A DNA stretch of 64,000 bases from positions 403,609-467,608 of the forward strand of contig JBCCEF010000002.1 in NCBI GenBank assembly GCA_039030395.1, in the 5' to 3' direction. The first letter of the stretch is position 1. Each line of letters begins with the position of its first letter. This document shows, piece after piece, positions 38,110 to 46,943 of the stretch. The notes beneath the pieces were generated by a model that was not told the origin of the DNA, ran no database searches, and saw only the letters and a program-made list of their open reading frames with translations. Both the position numbers and the translations under genes were made by a program. Source of the stretch: Acidobacteriota bacterium. GTDB lineage: Bacteria > Acidobacteriota > Thermoanaerobaculia > Multivoradales > JBCCEF01.

Positions 38110-40140
38110 ATGACTCCCGACGACCTTCTCGAGCTGTATCCGGGCCCCTTCAATTTCCTGCGCCCGGAGGCCGAGGAGATCGGCGATCTGATGCCCGATC
38201 TGCGGACCTTCCTGCCGCGGCCGCAGCACATTTTCCTGGAAGACGAAGAAGCCACTCCCATCCTCGGCTTCCCGGTGCTCCTGTCCCCCGCCATGCGGCG
38301 GTTGACGGAGGCCCTTGGAGAGTTCCTCGCCGCCGAAGAAAAGGTTCAGGTGGCGGTCTACCAGCGGCGTTCCTTCGATCGCAAAGTCCACGGCGCGGCC
38401 TGGGAACGCTACCGGGCGCTCCTCGCCCGGGTGGTGGAAAACGTTTCCCTTTCGAGCTACGGGCGCAGCTTTCCTTCGATCTTCTGGCTGCACCATTCGG
38501 TGGAGATCGCCCGGCTGCTCAAGGACTCTCCACGCCGTTTGCTGCGCCTCGACACGGAAATCGGCCGGCGCTATGGCGACAGCATCAAGTTTCGGGTGCT
38601 CGATCGCTACCTGGATTTTGTCTTTGCGGAAACCTACGAACTGGCCCACCGCCTGGCTGGACGCACCGATTCCGATGAGCTGGACTTGTTTCCCCGGTTG
38701 CTCAATCGATTCCGGGACAACGTGCTGCTGTTGACCGAAGACCACATCGGACCGGGACTCGAAGAACTCGCCAGCTACTTTCACGGCTGCCTGCGGATCG
38801 ATGGACGGGACCTCTTGCGGCGACTGCGGGACCTCGCCGGCTGGAACGAAGGACGCCTGCAGAACGATGCGAACCTGCAGAGCGTGGTCCGCAATCTGCT
38901 CCGCCGTTCGCCCTTGCCGAGCAATACCGGCGAGCCGGACCCGGCCGATCGCGGCCGAGAATTGCTGATCACGCCGGGCTACGTGCGTTTTCTGTCGGAA
39001 CGTTCCGACTACCCGAGCCGGCGACTGCTCGACGATCCGGGGGTGGCGCTGTGGGAATCCCTCCTCCTCAAGCTCAAAGAGTTCGAGGTCATCCACACCC
39101 TACGGCGTTTTCTGGTGCCGGTGGTGGAAGATCAGGGACGCTTGGTCCACCGCGCCGAGGGCGGCGCCGGCGCCCTGCCCGGCCGGCGCCACCTGGTGCT
39201 GTCGTCGGCCACCCGGCCGCTCGACTTTCTGGCTCCTTGGGTGGTCGAGCCACTGGTGCAGCGCTTCGGCTTGATCTACGACCTGACGGACTTCTCCGAG
39301 GTGGTGGCGGTCATTCGCCGGGCCGGTAGCGGCCTGCAGGACGAGTCCTTCCGCAAGATCTTCACCTTCCAGCGGCAGATCAACGCGCTCGCGCGCTCCC
39401 ACCGGCTGCAGCTCGAAAAGTACCTGGGCGACGGCGCCTTCTATTCCGGCCGCCACTGCCTGTCGGTGCTCGCCGGTGCGGTGTTGATCCAGCGCGCCTA
39501 CGGCGAGGCGGTGGACAAGGGCCTGCCTTTCGATCGCGGGGTGCGGATCGCTCTCAACTTCGGTTCCTACCGCCTGCTGCCGATCGGCTTCGGGGCCAGC
39601 GGCAAGGATCGCTATGAATTCTTCGGCCACGGAGTGGTGGAGTTGACCCGCCTGATCTCCGGCAAGTCGACCAAAGAGATCGACGAGATCCAGAACATGC
39701 TGGTGAGCCAGGGGTACCCGGAGGCGACGGTTCACCGCTTCTTCTCCCCCCTCCTGAAGCGCGATGTCGGCGAGGCCGAGCGCCATGAGAAGAAGCGCCG
39801 CTTCTACTCCTACATCAACTCCAGCGGCCACCTGGTCAACGAGGGCATTGTGGCGACGGACGCCTACGTCGAGCAGATCGATTCCGCCCTCTCCCAGGCC
39901 GGCGTGGTCAAGGTGCTGCGCGCCGAGGACGGACGCCGCCGGTACGTGGTGGTCGACCTGGAAGGCGAGCCGGCCCAGCGGATCGGCATCCGACACCTCG
40001 GCCGGGCGCACCTCAAGGGCCTGGGTGAAGAGCCGGTCTACGAGGTGGTCGACGGCGCCCGCTGGGAAGGGGTGGAACTGGAGGAGACCGGCCACCGCTC
40101 CTTGCGGGACGCCGCGCGTTTCATGACGCCGGGAGCGTGA
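38110..40140 (+). CDS. Large protein with divergent class III nucleotidyl-cyclase-like domain
   Basis: A 676-aa soluble protein I cannot assign to a named family. The segment at about 385-525 resembles a class III cyclase core. Candidate metal aspartates are D391 in LIYDLTDFSEV and D441 in EKYLGDGAFY, followed by GVRIALNFGSYRLLPIGF and DRYEFFGHGVVELTRL (about 502-515), where the usual VNxAxRL lacks its Asn. Residues 1-380 are alpha-rich (HHSVEIARLLKDSPRRLLRL) and 545-676 mixed, without recognised domains. No transmembrane helix. It stands alone ahead of purC. Signalling by cAMP/cGMP or a pseudo-cyclase sensor role are both possible. Confidence 0.6.
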   Translation: MTPDDLLELYPGPFNFLRPEAEEIGDLMPDLRTFLPRPQHIFLEDEEATPILGFPVLLSPAMRRLTEALGEFLAAEEKVQVAVYQRRSFDRKVHGAAWERYRALLARVVENVSLSSYGRSFPSIFWLHHSVEIARLLKDSPRRLLRLDTEIGRRYGDSIKFRVLDRYLDFVFAETYELAHRLAGRTDSDELDLFPRLLNRFRDNVLLLTEDHIGPGLEELASYFHGCLRIDGRDLLRRLRDLAGWNEGRLQNDANLQSVVRNLLRRSPLPSNTGEPDPADRGRELLITPGYVRFLSERSDYPSRRLLDDPGVALWESLLLKLKEFEVIHTLRRFLVPVVEDQGRLVHRAEGGAGALPGRRHLVLSSATRPLDFLAPWVVEPLVQRFGLIYDLTDFSEVVAVIRRAGSGLQDESFRKIFTFQRQINALARSHRLQLEKYLGDGAFYSGRHCLSVLAGAVLIQRAYGEAVDKGLPFDRGVRIALNFGSYRLLPIGFGASGKDRYEFFGHGVVELTRLISGKSTKEIDEIQNMLVSQGYPEATVHRFFSPLLKRDVGEAERHEKKRRFYSYINSSGHLVNEGIVATDAYVEQIDSALSQAGVVKVLRAEDGRRRYVVVDLEGEPAQRIGIRHLGRAHLKGLGEEPVYEVVDGARWEGVELEETGHRSLRDAARFMTPGA

Positions 40141-40192
40141 AACCCCGTTGCCAAAACGCCTTGCGAACGACCGCGGGCAAAGAGGAATCCCC

Positions 40193-41089
40193 ATGAGCCG
40201 TGCGATTCTGACCACCGACCTCCCCGGCCTGCCGTCGCCTCGGCGCGGCAAGGTACGCGACATCTACGACCTGGGTGACCGGCTGCTGCTGGTGGCGACG
40301 GATCGCATCTCGGCCTACGATTGGGTGCTCTCGCCGGGCATTCCGGACAAGGGCAAGATCCTGCATCAGATCTCCACCTTCTGGTTCCGCCGCCTCGCCG
40401 ACGTGGTGCCGAACCACCTGCTGGACGAAGCGGAGAACGACCTGCCGGCGGAGGTGGCGCGGGCCGTCAGCGGCCGGGCCGCGTGGGTCCAGAAGACAGA
40501 GGTCATCCCCTTCGAATGCGTCGCCCGCGGCTATCTGGCCGGCAGCGGCTACCGGGAGTACGTGGCCGGCGGCACCGTTTGCGGCCTGCCGCTGCCGCCG
40601 GGCCTACGCCGCGCAGATCGCTTGCCGCAGCCCATCTTCACCCCGGCCACCAAGGCCGAGGAGGGGCACGACGAGAACGTCTCCTTCGCGGTGATGGCCG
40701 ACGCCCTTGGCTCCGATCTCTCCACCCGCCTGCGCAATCTCACCCTGGACCTTTATCGCCAAGGTGCCGAGCATGCGGCGAAGCAGGGCATCCTGCTGGC
40801 GGACACCAAATTCGAGTTCGGGCTGCTCGATGGCGAAATCCTCCTGATCGACGAAGTGCTCACCCCGGACTCCTCCCGCTACTGGGAAGCGGACCGCTGG
40901 ACCCCCGGCGAAGAGCCCACCTCTTTTGACAAGCAGTTCGTCCGCAACTGGCTCGATACCACCGACTGGGACAAAGCCTCTGCCCCGCCGAAACTGCCAC
41001 CGGAGGTGTTGGCGGGGACCCGGGAGCGGTATCTGGAGGCGTTCCGGCGGATTACGGGTAAGGAACCGCACTTGTCACCGGCGGGCTAG
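40193..41089 (+). CDS. purC: Phosphoribosylaminoimidazole-succinocarboxamide synthase
   Basis: A 298-aa SAICAR synthetase, the aspartate-adding step of purine synthesis. Signatures are RRGKVRDIYDLGD, the DRISAYDWVL loop, IPFECVARGYLAGSGYREY, TKAEEGHDENV and LIDEVLTPDSSRYW. The ATG at 40193 follows AGAGGA; a longer frame from 40148 lacks family similarity. Its stop codon shares CTAG with the stop of the convergent mlaD gene. No other pur gene is in view. Confidence 0.95.
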   Translation: MSRAILTTDLPGLPSPRRGKVRDIYDLGDRLLLVATDRISAYDWVLSPGIPDKGKILHQISTFWFRRLADVVPNHLLDEAENDLPAEVARAVSGRAAWVQKTEVIPFECVARGYLAGSGYREYVAGGTVCGLPLPPGLRRADRLPQPIFTPATKAEEGHDENVSFAVMADALGSDLSTRLRNLTLDLYRQGAEHAAKQGILLADTKFEFGLLDGEILLIDEVLTPDSSRYWEADRWTPGEEPTSFDKQFVRNWLDTTDWDKASAPPKLPPEVLAGTRERYLEAFRRITGKEPHLSPAG

Positions 41090-42558
41090 AACCCCGAAGG
41101 TACGCTGCCCAGCAGGTACTTCAAGTTGTCGTCGTTCCAGCGCACGCCGCCGCCCAAGAAAAAGCTGTCGCGGTCGCTCTCCAGAGGATCGTCGTAGCCG
41201 CCCATCAGGTACAGGTTGTCGTTGACGAAGAAGCGGGTGGTGAGGCGCAGGTGGGGGTCGCGGTCCTCGTCGCGGTTGAAGTCGAAGGCCTGGAAGTCGA
41301 GCCACAGGCGGCGGTTGAGGCGCGGCACCGGAACCTCGAGGGCGACGCCGAATTCGTCCTCGATCAGCCCAGCCCACAGGCGGGATTCGTTGCGCAGCCG
41401 CAGGCCCAGGAGGGCCGAGAACACCGCTTCGTCCTCGGTGGTGATGGTCTCGATGGTGCGTCGCTCGACGGTGCCGTCGGGCAGCGTTTCGGTGATCTCC
41501 TGGGTCTTCTTGAAGCGGTCGCCGGTGCGGGTGTCGATCAGCGCCACTTTGTACAGGCGATTGGATTCCCGGCCCGGATCCAGTTCGATGGCGAGGCCGC
41601 CTTGGGTTTCGCCCGGATCCGTCAGGTAGTAGCCGCCGGCGTCGAGGTCGAGCTTCAGGTCCCCCACCCGGCCAAGGGTGTCCGACAGGGTCGCCACCCC
41701 GCCCTCGATGGACCCCAGGGTGGAGGTGATGTCGTCGTGCATCTCGTCGCTGGTTAGGAGCTTGCCGAGGGTGCCCTCGCCGCGCTCCAGGCGGCCGGTG
41801 ATGACGCCCAAGTTGTCGGCGGACGTTTGCAGGCTGGCGCTCAGGGTTTCGATGTTTTGGAGGCTGCCGGCGAGCTGATCGCGGTTCTCCGCGACGACCT
41901 GATTGAGAGAGTCCACCAACGTGGCGATCTTGTCCGACAGGCGCGGCAGCTCCGTCGCCAGGGTGCCGCTGGCGCTCTCGAAGTTCTCGATGGTGCCGCG
42001 GATCTGGGCCCGGTTGTCGGCCACCAGCAGGCGGATCTCCGCGGTGGTCGCTTCCAAGTTGTCGAGCAGACGATTCAAAGACCCGCTGCCGCCGGGACCG
42101 GCGAGGGAATCGGTGACGTTCTGGATCGAATCGCCGATTTCGCCAAGCTTTGCCATGGCGTCGTCGAAGGACGGCGGCGTGACCCCCGGCAGGGTCTCTC
42201 CCGCCGGTAGCGACGGCGCGCCGAGGGGGCCGAGCACCAGCTCGACGTACTTGTCCCCCAGCAGTCCGAGGCTCGAGATGTGCGCTTCGGTGCCCACCGT
42301 CAAGTCCACCGGCTGATCGAGGAGCAGGTGGACCCGGGCCTTGCGTCCTTCGAGGTTGATGCCGTCGATCCTTCCAACCCGTACGCCGGCGATGCGCACG
42401 GCGGCCTTGTCGTCGAGGCCGGCGACGGAGTCGAACAGGGCGTCGACCTCCTGTCCTTCCGGCCCGAAGACGTTCCAGTCTTCGATCTTGAGGACGAAAT
42501 AGCCGAGAACGATCAGTGCGAGGGTGGCGAAGATGCCGACCTTGAGTGCCTGGGACAT
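41086..42558 (-). CDS. mlaD: MlaD-like MCE-domain protein with C-terminal beta extension
   Basis: A 490-aa protein with an N-terminal membrane anchor (about 5-25) and one MCE domain (about 35-115, DKAAVRIAGVRVGRIDGI, ISSLGLLGDKYVEL). A long coiled coil with repeated Leu heptads follows (about 130-290), then about 200 residues of beta-rich sequence ending in alternating aromatic strands (LWLDFQAFDFNR, NLYLMGGYDDPL). The tail resembles an outer-membrane beta structure and is unusual for MlaD, which is normally about 180 aa. It is the last gene of the dnaB-alr-mlaEFD run. Confidence 0.87.
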   Translation of the reverse strand: MSQALKVGIFATLALIVLGYFVLKIEDWNVFGPEGQEVDALFDSVAGLDDKAAVRIAGVRVGRIDGINLEGRKARVHLLLDQPVDLTVGTEAHISSLGLLGDKYVELVLGPLGAPSLPAGETLPGVTPPSFDDAMAKLGEIGDSIQNVTDSLAGPGGSGSLNRLLDNLEATTAEIRLLVADNRAQIRGTIENFESASGTLATELPRLSDKIATLVDSLNQVVAENRDQLAGSLQNIETLSASLQTSADNLGVITGRLERGEGTLGKLLTSDEMHDDITSTLGSIEGGVATLSDTLGRVGDLKLDLDAGGYYLTDPGETQGGLAIELDPGRESNRLYKVALIDTRTGDRFKKTQEITETLPDGTVERRTIETITTEDEAVFSALLGLRLRNESRLWAGLIEDEFGVALEVPVPRLNRRLWLDFQAFDFNRDEDRDPHLRLTTRFFVNDNLYLMGGYDDPLESDRDSFFLGGGVRWNDDNLKYLLGSVPSGF

Positions 42559-42593
42559 CGATTTCCCCTTTTCGGGTGTTCCTTCCTTCTCCG

Positions 42594-43397
42594 CTAGCGC
42601 TGCGGAGAGGCGGCGAAGGCTTCGTCGACCTCGCCGTGAATAAACTGCTGAACGCGTGGGTCCGGATGCCGGCGAAACGCCTCGGGCTCGTCCAGGGCGA
42701 CGATTTCCCCCCGGTGCAGCAGCCCGATGCGGTCGGCGATGCGGAAGGCGCTGGTCATGTCGTGCGTGATGGTGACGGCGGTCGAGCCGAGGCGATCGAG
42801 CATGGCGAGGATCACCTCGTCGATCAACGCCGTGGTGATCGGGTCGAGGCCGGTGGTGGGCTCGTCGAACAGCACGATCTGAGGCTCCAGGGCGATGGCC
42901 CGGGCGAAGCCGACCCGCCGGCGCATCCCGCCGGATAGCTGGCCGGGCATCTTGTCGTCCACCCCTTCGAGGCGCACCAGGTCGAGGCAGCGGGACACTC
43001 GCCGGTCGATCTCCTGCCGCGGCAGTTCGCGCCGTCGGCGCAGCGGAAAGGCGACATTCTCGAACACCGTCATGGAGTCGAACAGGGCGCCCTCCTGGAA
43101 GGCCATGCCGTAGCGTTGGCGGAACTGCGTCAAGTCGCGTCCGTCGAGGGTTGCGAGGTCCACGCCGTCCACCACCACCGTGCCGTCGTCCGGCTGGAGG
43201 AGGCCGATGATGTGCTTGAGCAACACGCTTTTGCCGCTGCCGGAGCCGCCGATGATCACCAGCGATTCGCCCTCTCGGATGTCCAGGTCGAGTCCCTTCA
43301 ACACCTGCTTGTCGCCGAAAGACTTGCGCAGGCCGGAGAGCCGGATCTTGACCGGGGCGTCGGCAGCGGTGATGTCCTGGGAGGTTTCCGTCGTCAT
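42594..43397 (-). CDS. mlaF: Phospholipid-transport ABC ATP-binding protein MlaF
   Basis: A 267-aa ATPase: Walker A GGSGSGKS at 50-57, the MlaF-type signature QLSGGMRRRVGFARAIAL, and Walker B LFDEPTTGLDPI. It works with MlaE in lipid traffic between inner and outer membranes. It starts 13 nt after the mlaE stop. Confidence 0.93.
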   Translation of the reverse strand: MTTETSQDITAADAPVKIRLSGLRKSFGDKQVLKGLDLDIREGESLVIIGGSGSGKSVLLKHIIGLLQPDDGTVVVDGVDLATLDGRDLTQFRQRYGMAFQEGALFDSMTVFENVAFPLRRRRELPRQEIDRRVSRCLDLVRLEGVDDKMPGQLSGGMRRRVGFARAIALEPQIVLFDEPTTGLDPITTALIDEVILAMLDRLGSTAVTITHDMTSAFRIADRIGLLHRGEIVALDEPEAFRRHPDPRVQQFIHGEVDEAFAASPQR

Positions 43398-43410
43398 CGC
43401 AAGAGCGGCA

Positions 43411-44148
43411 TCAGAACAGGAGCTTGGTGAGCAGCAGGTCGGCGAACAGGATGGCGATGGAGGCCATCACCACCGCCTGGGTGGTCGCCCGGCCGACGCC
43501 CTCGGCGCCGCCGGTGGTGTAGTACCCCTTCTGGCAGCCGATGAGCGCGATCAGCAACCCGAAGACCGCTGCCTTCAACAGGCCGGAGAGAAGGTCGTTC
43601 AGTTCCAGGAACCGGAAGGTGTTCTCCAGGTAGGTCACCGGATTGGCGCCCAGCAGCACCACCGCGATCAGGTAGCCGCCCCAGATTCCGACAGCGTTGC
43701 CCATCGCCACCAGCATCGGCAGGGTCAGGGTGGTGGCCCACACCCGCGGCACCACCAGGTAGTGGACCGGGTTGGTGGCCATCACCTCCAGAGCGTCGAT
43801 CTGCTCCGTCACCCGCATGGTGCCCAGCTCCGCGCCCATCGCCGAGCCACAGCGGCCGGCGACGATCAGGCCACCGATCACCGGCGACAGCTCGCGCACC
43901 ATCGACAACGCCACCAGCGAGCCCACGAAGCCCTCGGCGTTGAAGCGCTGTAGGGTGTTGAAGGTCTGGAGGGCCAACACCATGCCGGTAAACATGGCGG
44001 TCAACAGCACCACCGGAATCGAGTCCACCCCCACCTTGACCATCTGGCGCAGTAGCTCCCGCACCTCCCAGGGGCGCCGCGGCGTCCAGCGCAGCACCTG
44101 ACCGAGCATCAAGAACATGCGCCCGATCTCGGTGACGGCGTGAGTCAC
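43411..44148 (-). CDS. mlaE: MlaE-type lipid ABC transporter permease
   Basis: A 245-aa permease with about five membrane helices and the MlaE signature ELSPVIGGLIVAGRCGSAMGAELGTM. The start is a GTG at 44148 overlapping the alr stop (GTGA) or the adjacent GTG at 44151. The frame open further upstream is the alr gene read in another frame. With MlaF and MlaD it forms an inner-membrane lipid pump. Confidence 0.92.
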   Translation of the reverse strand: MTHAVTEIGRMFLMLGQVLRWTPRRPWEVRELLRQMVKVGVDSIPVVLLTAMFTGMVLALQTFNTLQRFNAEGFVGSLVALSMVRELSPVIGGLIVAGRCGSAMGAELGTMRVTEQIDALEVMATNPVHYLVVPRVWATTLTLPMLVAMGNAVGIWGGYLIAVVLLGANPVTYLENTFRFLELNDLLSGLLKAAVFGLLIALIGCQKGYYTTGGAEGVGRATTQAVVMASIAILFADLLLTKLLF

Positions 44149-45434
44149 CACAGGCCCTGTCCCCGGCTGCCGGAAAAGCGGGCGGAGAGTTCTTCGCAAC
44201 GCCCTCTGGAGCGGTAGCGCCGCGGCATCCGGAGGCCGAGGAGGCAGAGCAGCTCCCAGGGGATGGTGCCGGCGGCGTCTGCCAGGTCCCAGGCGGTGAT
44301 CGCCTGGTCGCCGCGGCGACCGAGGAGCACCACCTCGTCGCCGAGGGCGGCGTCCGTGTCGGTGAGGTCGATCATCGACATGTCCATGGTGACGGAACCC
44401 ACCACCGGTACCCGGTGCACCTTCCCGCCGCTGGTTGGCAGCAGGGCGGTGGCTCCGGGGTCCCGGGAGATGCCGTCGGTCAGTCGCCAGGCGTAGCCGT
44501 CGGCGTAGCCCACCGGCACCACCCCGATGCGGCAGGGACGCTCCGCCCGCCAGCGCCCACCGTAGCCGACGGCCCCGCCGGCCGGGACCGTTCGCACCTG
44601 AACCACCCGTGTGACCACGGACATCACCGGCTCCAGCTCCCTCGCCGTCCGGTGAGCCGGATCGAGGCCGAAGAGACTCAGGCCGAAGCGCACCAGATCG
44701 CGCCGGGTGGACGGCCGGTGGAGGCCGGCGGCACTGTTCGCCAGGTGGATCTCCAGGCGCACCCGCTCGTCCCCCGTCAGATGGCCGAGGACGCGCTCGA
44801 AAGCTTGCTCCTGGGCGTCGTTCCGTAGGCTGCCGGGCTGGTCGGCCTCGGCAAAGTGGGTCATCAGGCCGGTGAGCCGGAGGGTCCGGTCGGCGCGCAG
44901 CCGGTCGAAGGCCGTCGGCAATTCGTCGAGGCTCAGGCCCAAACGGTTCATGCCGGTGTCGACTTTGAGGTGAAGGGGCTGGCGGCGCCCTCGAGCGGTG
45001 CGCGCTGCGGACCACAGATCGAGCTGGTCAAGGCTCGACACGGTCGGCGTCAAACCATAGCGCCGGTAGAGCGGGAGCTGGCTCGGCTGGGCCGTGCCGA
45101 GCACCAGGATCGGGCAAGAGACGCCGGCTCGCCGCAGTTCGGCCCCTTCTTCCAGCAGGGCAACGGCAATCCACTCGACGCCTTGCGCTTCGAGCAGCTG
45201 CCCAACCCGCGCCGCGCCGTGGCCATAGGCGTCAGCTTTGAGCACCGCCATCACCCGCGCCGGTGCGATGCGGCGGCGCAGGGCGGCGAGATTGGCGGCC
45301 AGGGCATCGAGATCCACCTCCACCCAGGCCGGCCGCAAGGCGGCGGTAAGAGAGCTACCGGTGGGTTCGGGCTCGGTCTCCGGATCGGCCACGGCCGGTG
45401 CCTCAGGGGGGTGGAACCTGGGAGTCGAAACCAT
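44145..45434 (-). CDS. alr: Alanine racemase
   Basis: A 429-aa PLP enzyme that makes D-alanine for peptidoglycan. PLP lysine K66 lies in AVLKADAYGHG; the second catalytic region is AVGYGGRW with the Tyr, and SVTMDMSMIDLT follows. The N-terminus is about 35 residues longer than usual (acidic, Pro-rich), so the real start may be later than the ATG at 45434. As called, the start overlaps the end of dnaB by 32 nt. Confidence 0.93.
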   Translation of the reverse strand: MVSTPRFHPPEAPAVADPETEPEPTGSSLTAALRPAWVEVDLDALAANLAALRRRIAPARVMAVLKADAYGHGAARVGQLLEAQGVEWIAVALLEEGAELRRAGVSCPILVLGTAQPSQLPLYRRYGLTPTVSSLDQLDLWSAARTARGRRQPLHLKVDTGMNRLGLSLDELPTAFDRLRADRTLRLTGLMTHFAEADQPGSLRNDAQEQAFERVLGHLTGDERVRLEIHLANSAAGLHRPSTRRDLVRFGLSLFGLDPAHRTARELEPVMSVVTRVVQVRTVPAGGAVGYGGRWRAERPCRIGVVPVGYADGYAWRLTDGISRDPGATALLPTSGGKVHRVPVVGSVTMDMSMIDLTDTDAALGDEVVLLGRRGDQAITAWDLADAAGTIPWELLCLLGLRMPRRYRSRGRCEELSARFSGSRGQGLW

Positions 45435-46764
45435 GCCGGTCCATGTTGTGGAAGGTGGTGGTCTCCCCCTGGAACACCATTTCGACGACGCCCGTCTCGC
45501 CGTTACGATGCTTGGAGATGATCAGCTCGGCGAGGCCTTTGACCTCTTCGTCTTCGGGGTTGTAAACCTCGTCGCGGTAGACGAAGGCGACGATGTCCGC
45601 ATCCTGCTCGATCGAGCCGCTCTCGCGCAGATCGGCGAGCTGCGGCCGGTGGTCGCCGCCGCGCCGCTCCGGCTGTCGGGAGAGCTGCGATAGGGCGATG
45701 ACCGGAATCTCCAGCTCCTTGGCGAGCTGCTTCATGCCGCGGCTGATGGCGGCGATCTCGAGGTTGCGATTCTCGTAGCGTCCGCCGGCCTGCATGAGCT
45801 GCAGGTAGTCGAGGATCACCAGGTCCAGGCCCTTCTCGGCTTTCAGGCGCCGGGCTTTGGAGGACAGCTCCAACAGCGAGGGATTCGGCGAGTCGTCGAT
45901 GTAGAGCGGAGCGCCGCCGGTCTCCCGCACCGTCTTGATGATGCGGCTCCACTGGTTCTGCGATAGGTGCCCCCGGCGCAGGCTGGAGAAGGCGACGTCC
46001 GCCAGGGAGCAGAGCACGCGCAGGGCGAGTTCTTGCTGCGACATCTCGAGGCTAAACACCGCCACCCCGCGCCTCTCCCGCACGGCGACGTGCTGCGCCA
46101 CATTGAGGGCGAAGCTGGTCTTGCCCATGCCCGGCCGGCCGGCGATGATGATCAGGTTGCCGCGGTTCAGGCCGTGGGTGATGCGATCGAGGTCGACGAA
46201 ACCCGTCGGTAGGCCGATCAGGGTGCTGCCGGGCCGCTCCTCCAGGTCTTCGAGGGTCTGATGGAAGATCTCGCCGATCGACGCGAAGCCCCGCTGGATC
46301 GCCTCCTCGCCCAACCCGAGCACCGCCTGCTCCGCTTTGCCGAGGGCCTCCCGCGCCTCGAGGCCGCCGTCCAGGCAGTCACGGATGATCTCGCCGGAGG
46401 CCTGGATCAGCCGCCGCCGGATGGAGCGCTCCTTGACGATCTCGACATAGGTTTCGGTGCGCCCGAGGTCCGGTAGGTCGAGGTCGAGGCTGGAGAGGTA
46501 GGCCAGCCCGCCGACCCGCTCCAGCTCCGCCCGCTGCTCCAGACGGGCCTGCAGAGTGCGCAAATCGACCGTCGTCTGCTCGTCCGTCAGGTCCACCATC
46601 GCCTGGAAGATGAACTGATTGCGCTCGAAATAGAAGTCCTCCGCCCGCAGCCGCCCGGAGATCGTCGGCAGGATGCGGGGATCGATCAAAACCGCCGCCA
46701 GTACCGCGCGTTCGGACTCTTCGCTGTGAGGGAGGCTCTTGGGAGCCTGCATGGTGTCGAGCAT
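45403..46764 (-). CDS. dnaB: Replicative DNA helicase DnaB
   Basis: A 453-aa hexameric fork helicase. The N-terminal domain (about 12-115, SEESERAVLAAVLIDP) precedes the RecA-like core with Walker A GRPGMGKTS at 209-217, Walker B VILDYLQLM and the DLRESGSIEQDADIV loop. The ATG at 46764 is used because the conserved N-domain begins shortly after it; the longer frame to 46821 has no family similarity. No intein is present. Confidence 0.96.
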   Translation of the reverse strand: MLDTMQAPKSLPHSEESERAVLAAVLIDPRILPTISGRLRAEDFYFERNQFIFQAMVDLTDEQTTVDLRTLQARLEQRAELERVGGLAYLSSLDLDLPDLGRTETYVEIVKERSIRRRLIQASGEIIRDCLDGGLEAREALGKAEQAVLGLGEEAIQRGFASIGEIFHQTLEDLEERPGSTLIGLPTGFVDLDRITHGLNRGNLIIIAGRPGMGKTSFALNVAQHVAVRERRGVAVFSLEMSQQELALRVLCSLADVAFSSLRRGHLSQNQWSRIIKTVRETGGAPLYIDDSPNPSLLELSSKARRLKAEKGLDLVILDYLQLMQAGGRYENRNLEIAAISRGMKQLAKELEIPVIALSQLSRQPERRGGDHRPQLADLRESGSIEQDADIVAFVYRDEVYNPEDEEVKGLAELIISKHRNGETGVVEMVFQGETTTFHNMDRHGFDSQVPPP

Positions 46765-46881
46765 CGCCGGGATTGTACCCCCTCCGGGAATGCAGGCGGG
46801 GCCTGTCCACTGGTTTGCCACCGGAACACCCTAATTCCGACACGGAATTCTCGAATGTGGACCGGACCACTTGAAAAAGAG

Positions 46882-46899
46882 ATTTTGATCGGTCAAAAT
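46882..46899 (+). promoter_or_regulatory. Perfect inverted repeat upstream of the TonB receptor gene
   Basis: ATTTTGA-tcgg-TCAAAAT is an 18-bp palindrome with a 4-nt centre, 45 nt upstream of the receptor ATG in the AT-rich promoter zone, with a further TCAAAA half-site at 46915-46920. It is a likely operator for a metal- or nutrient-responsive regulator; the regulator cannot be named. Confidence 0.5.
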
Positions 46900-46943
46900 A
46901 TATGAAGTGTTGAGTCAAAACCACTGATCCGAGGACAACCAAA

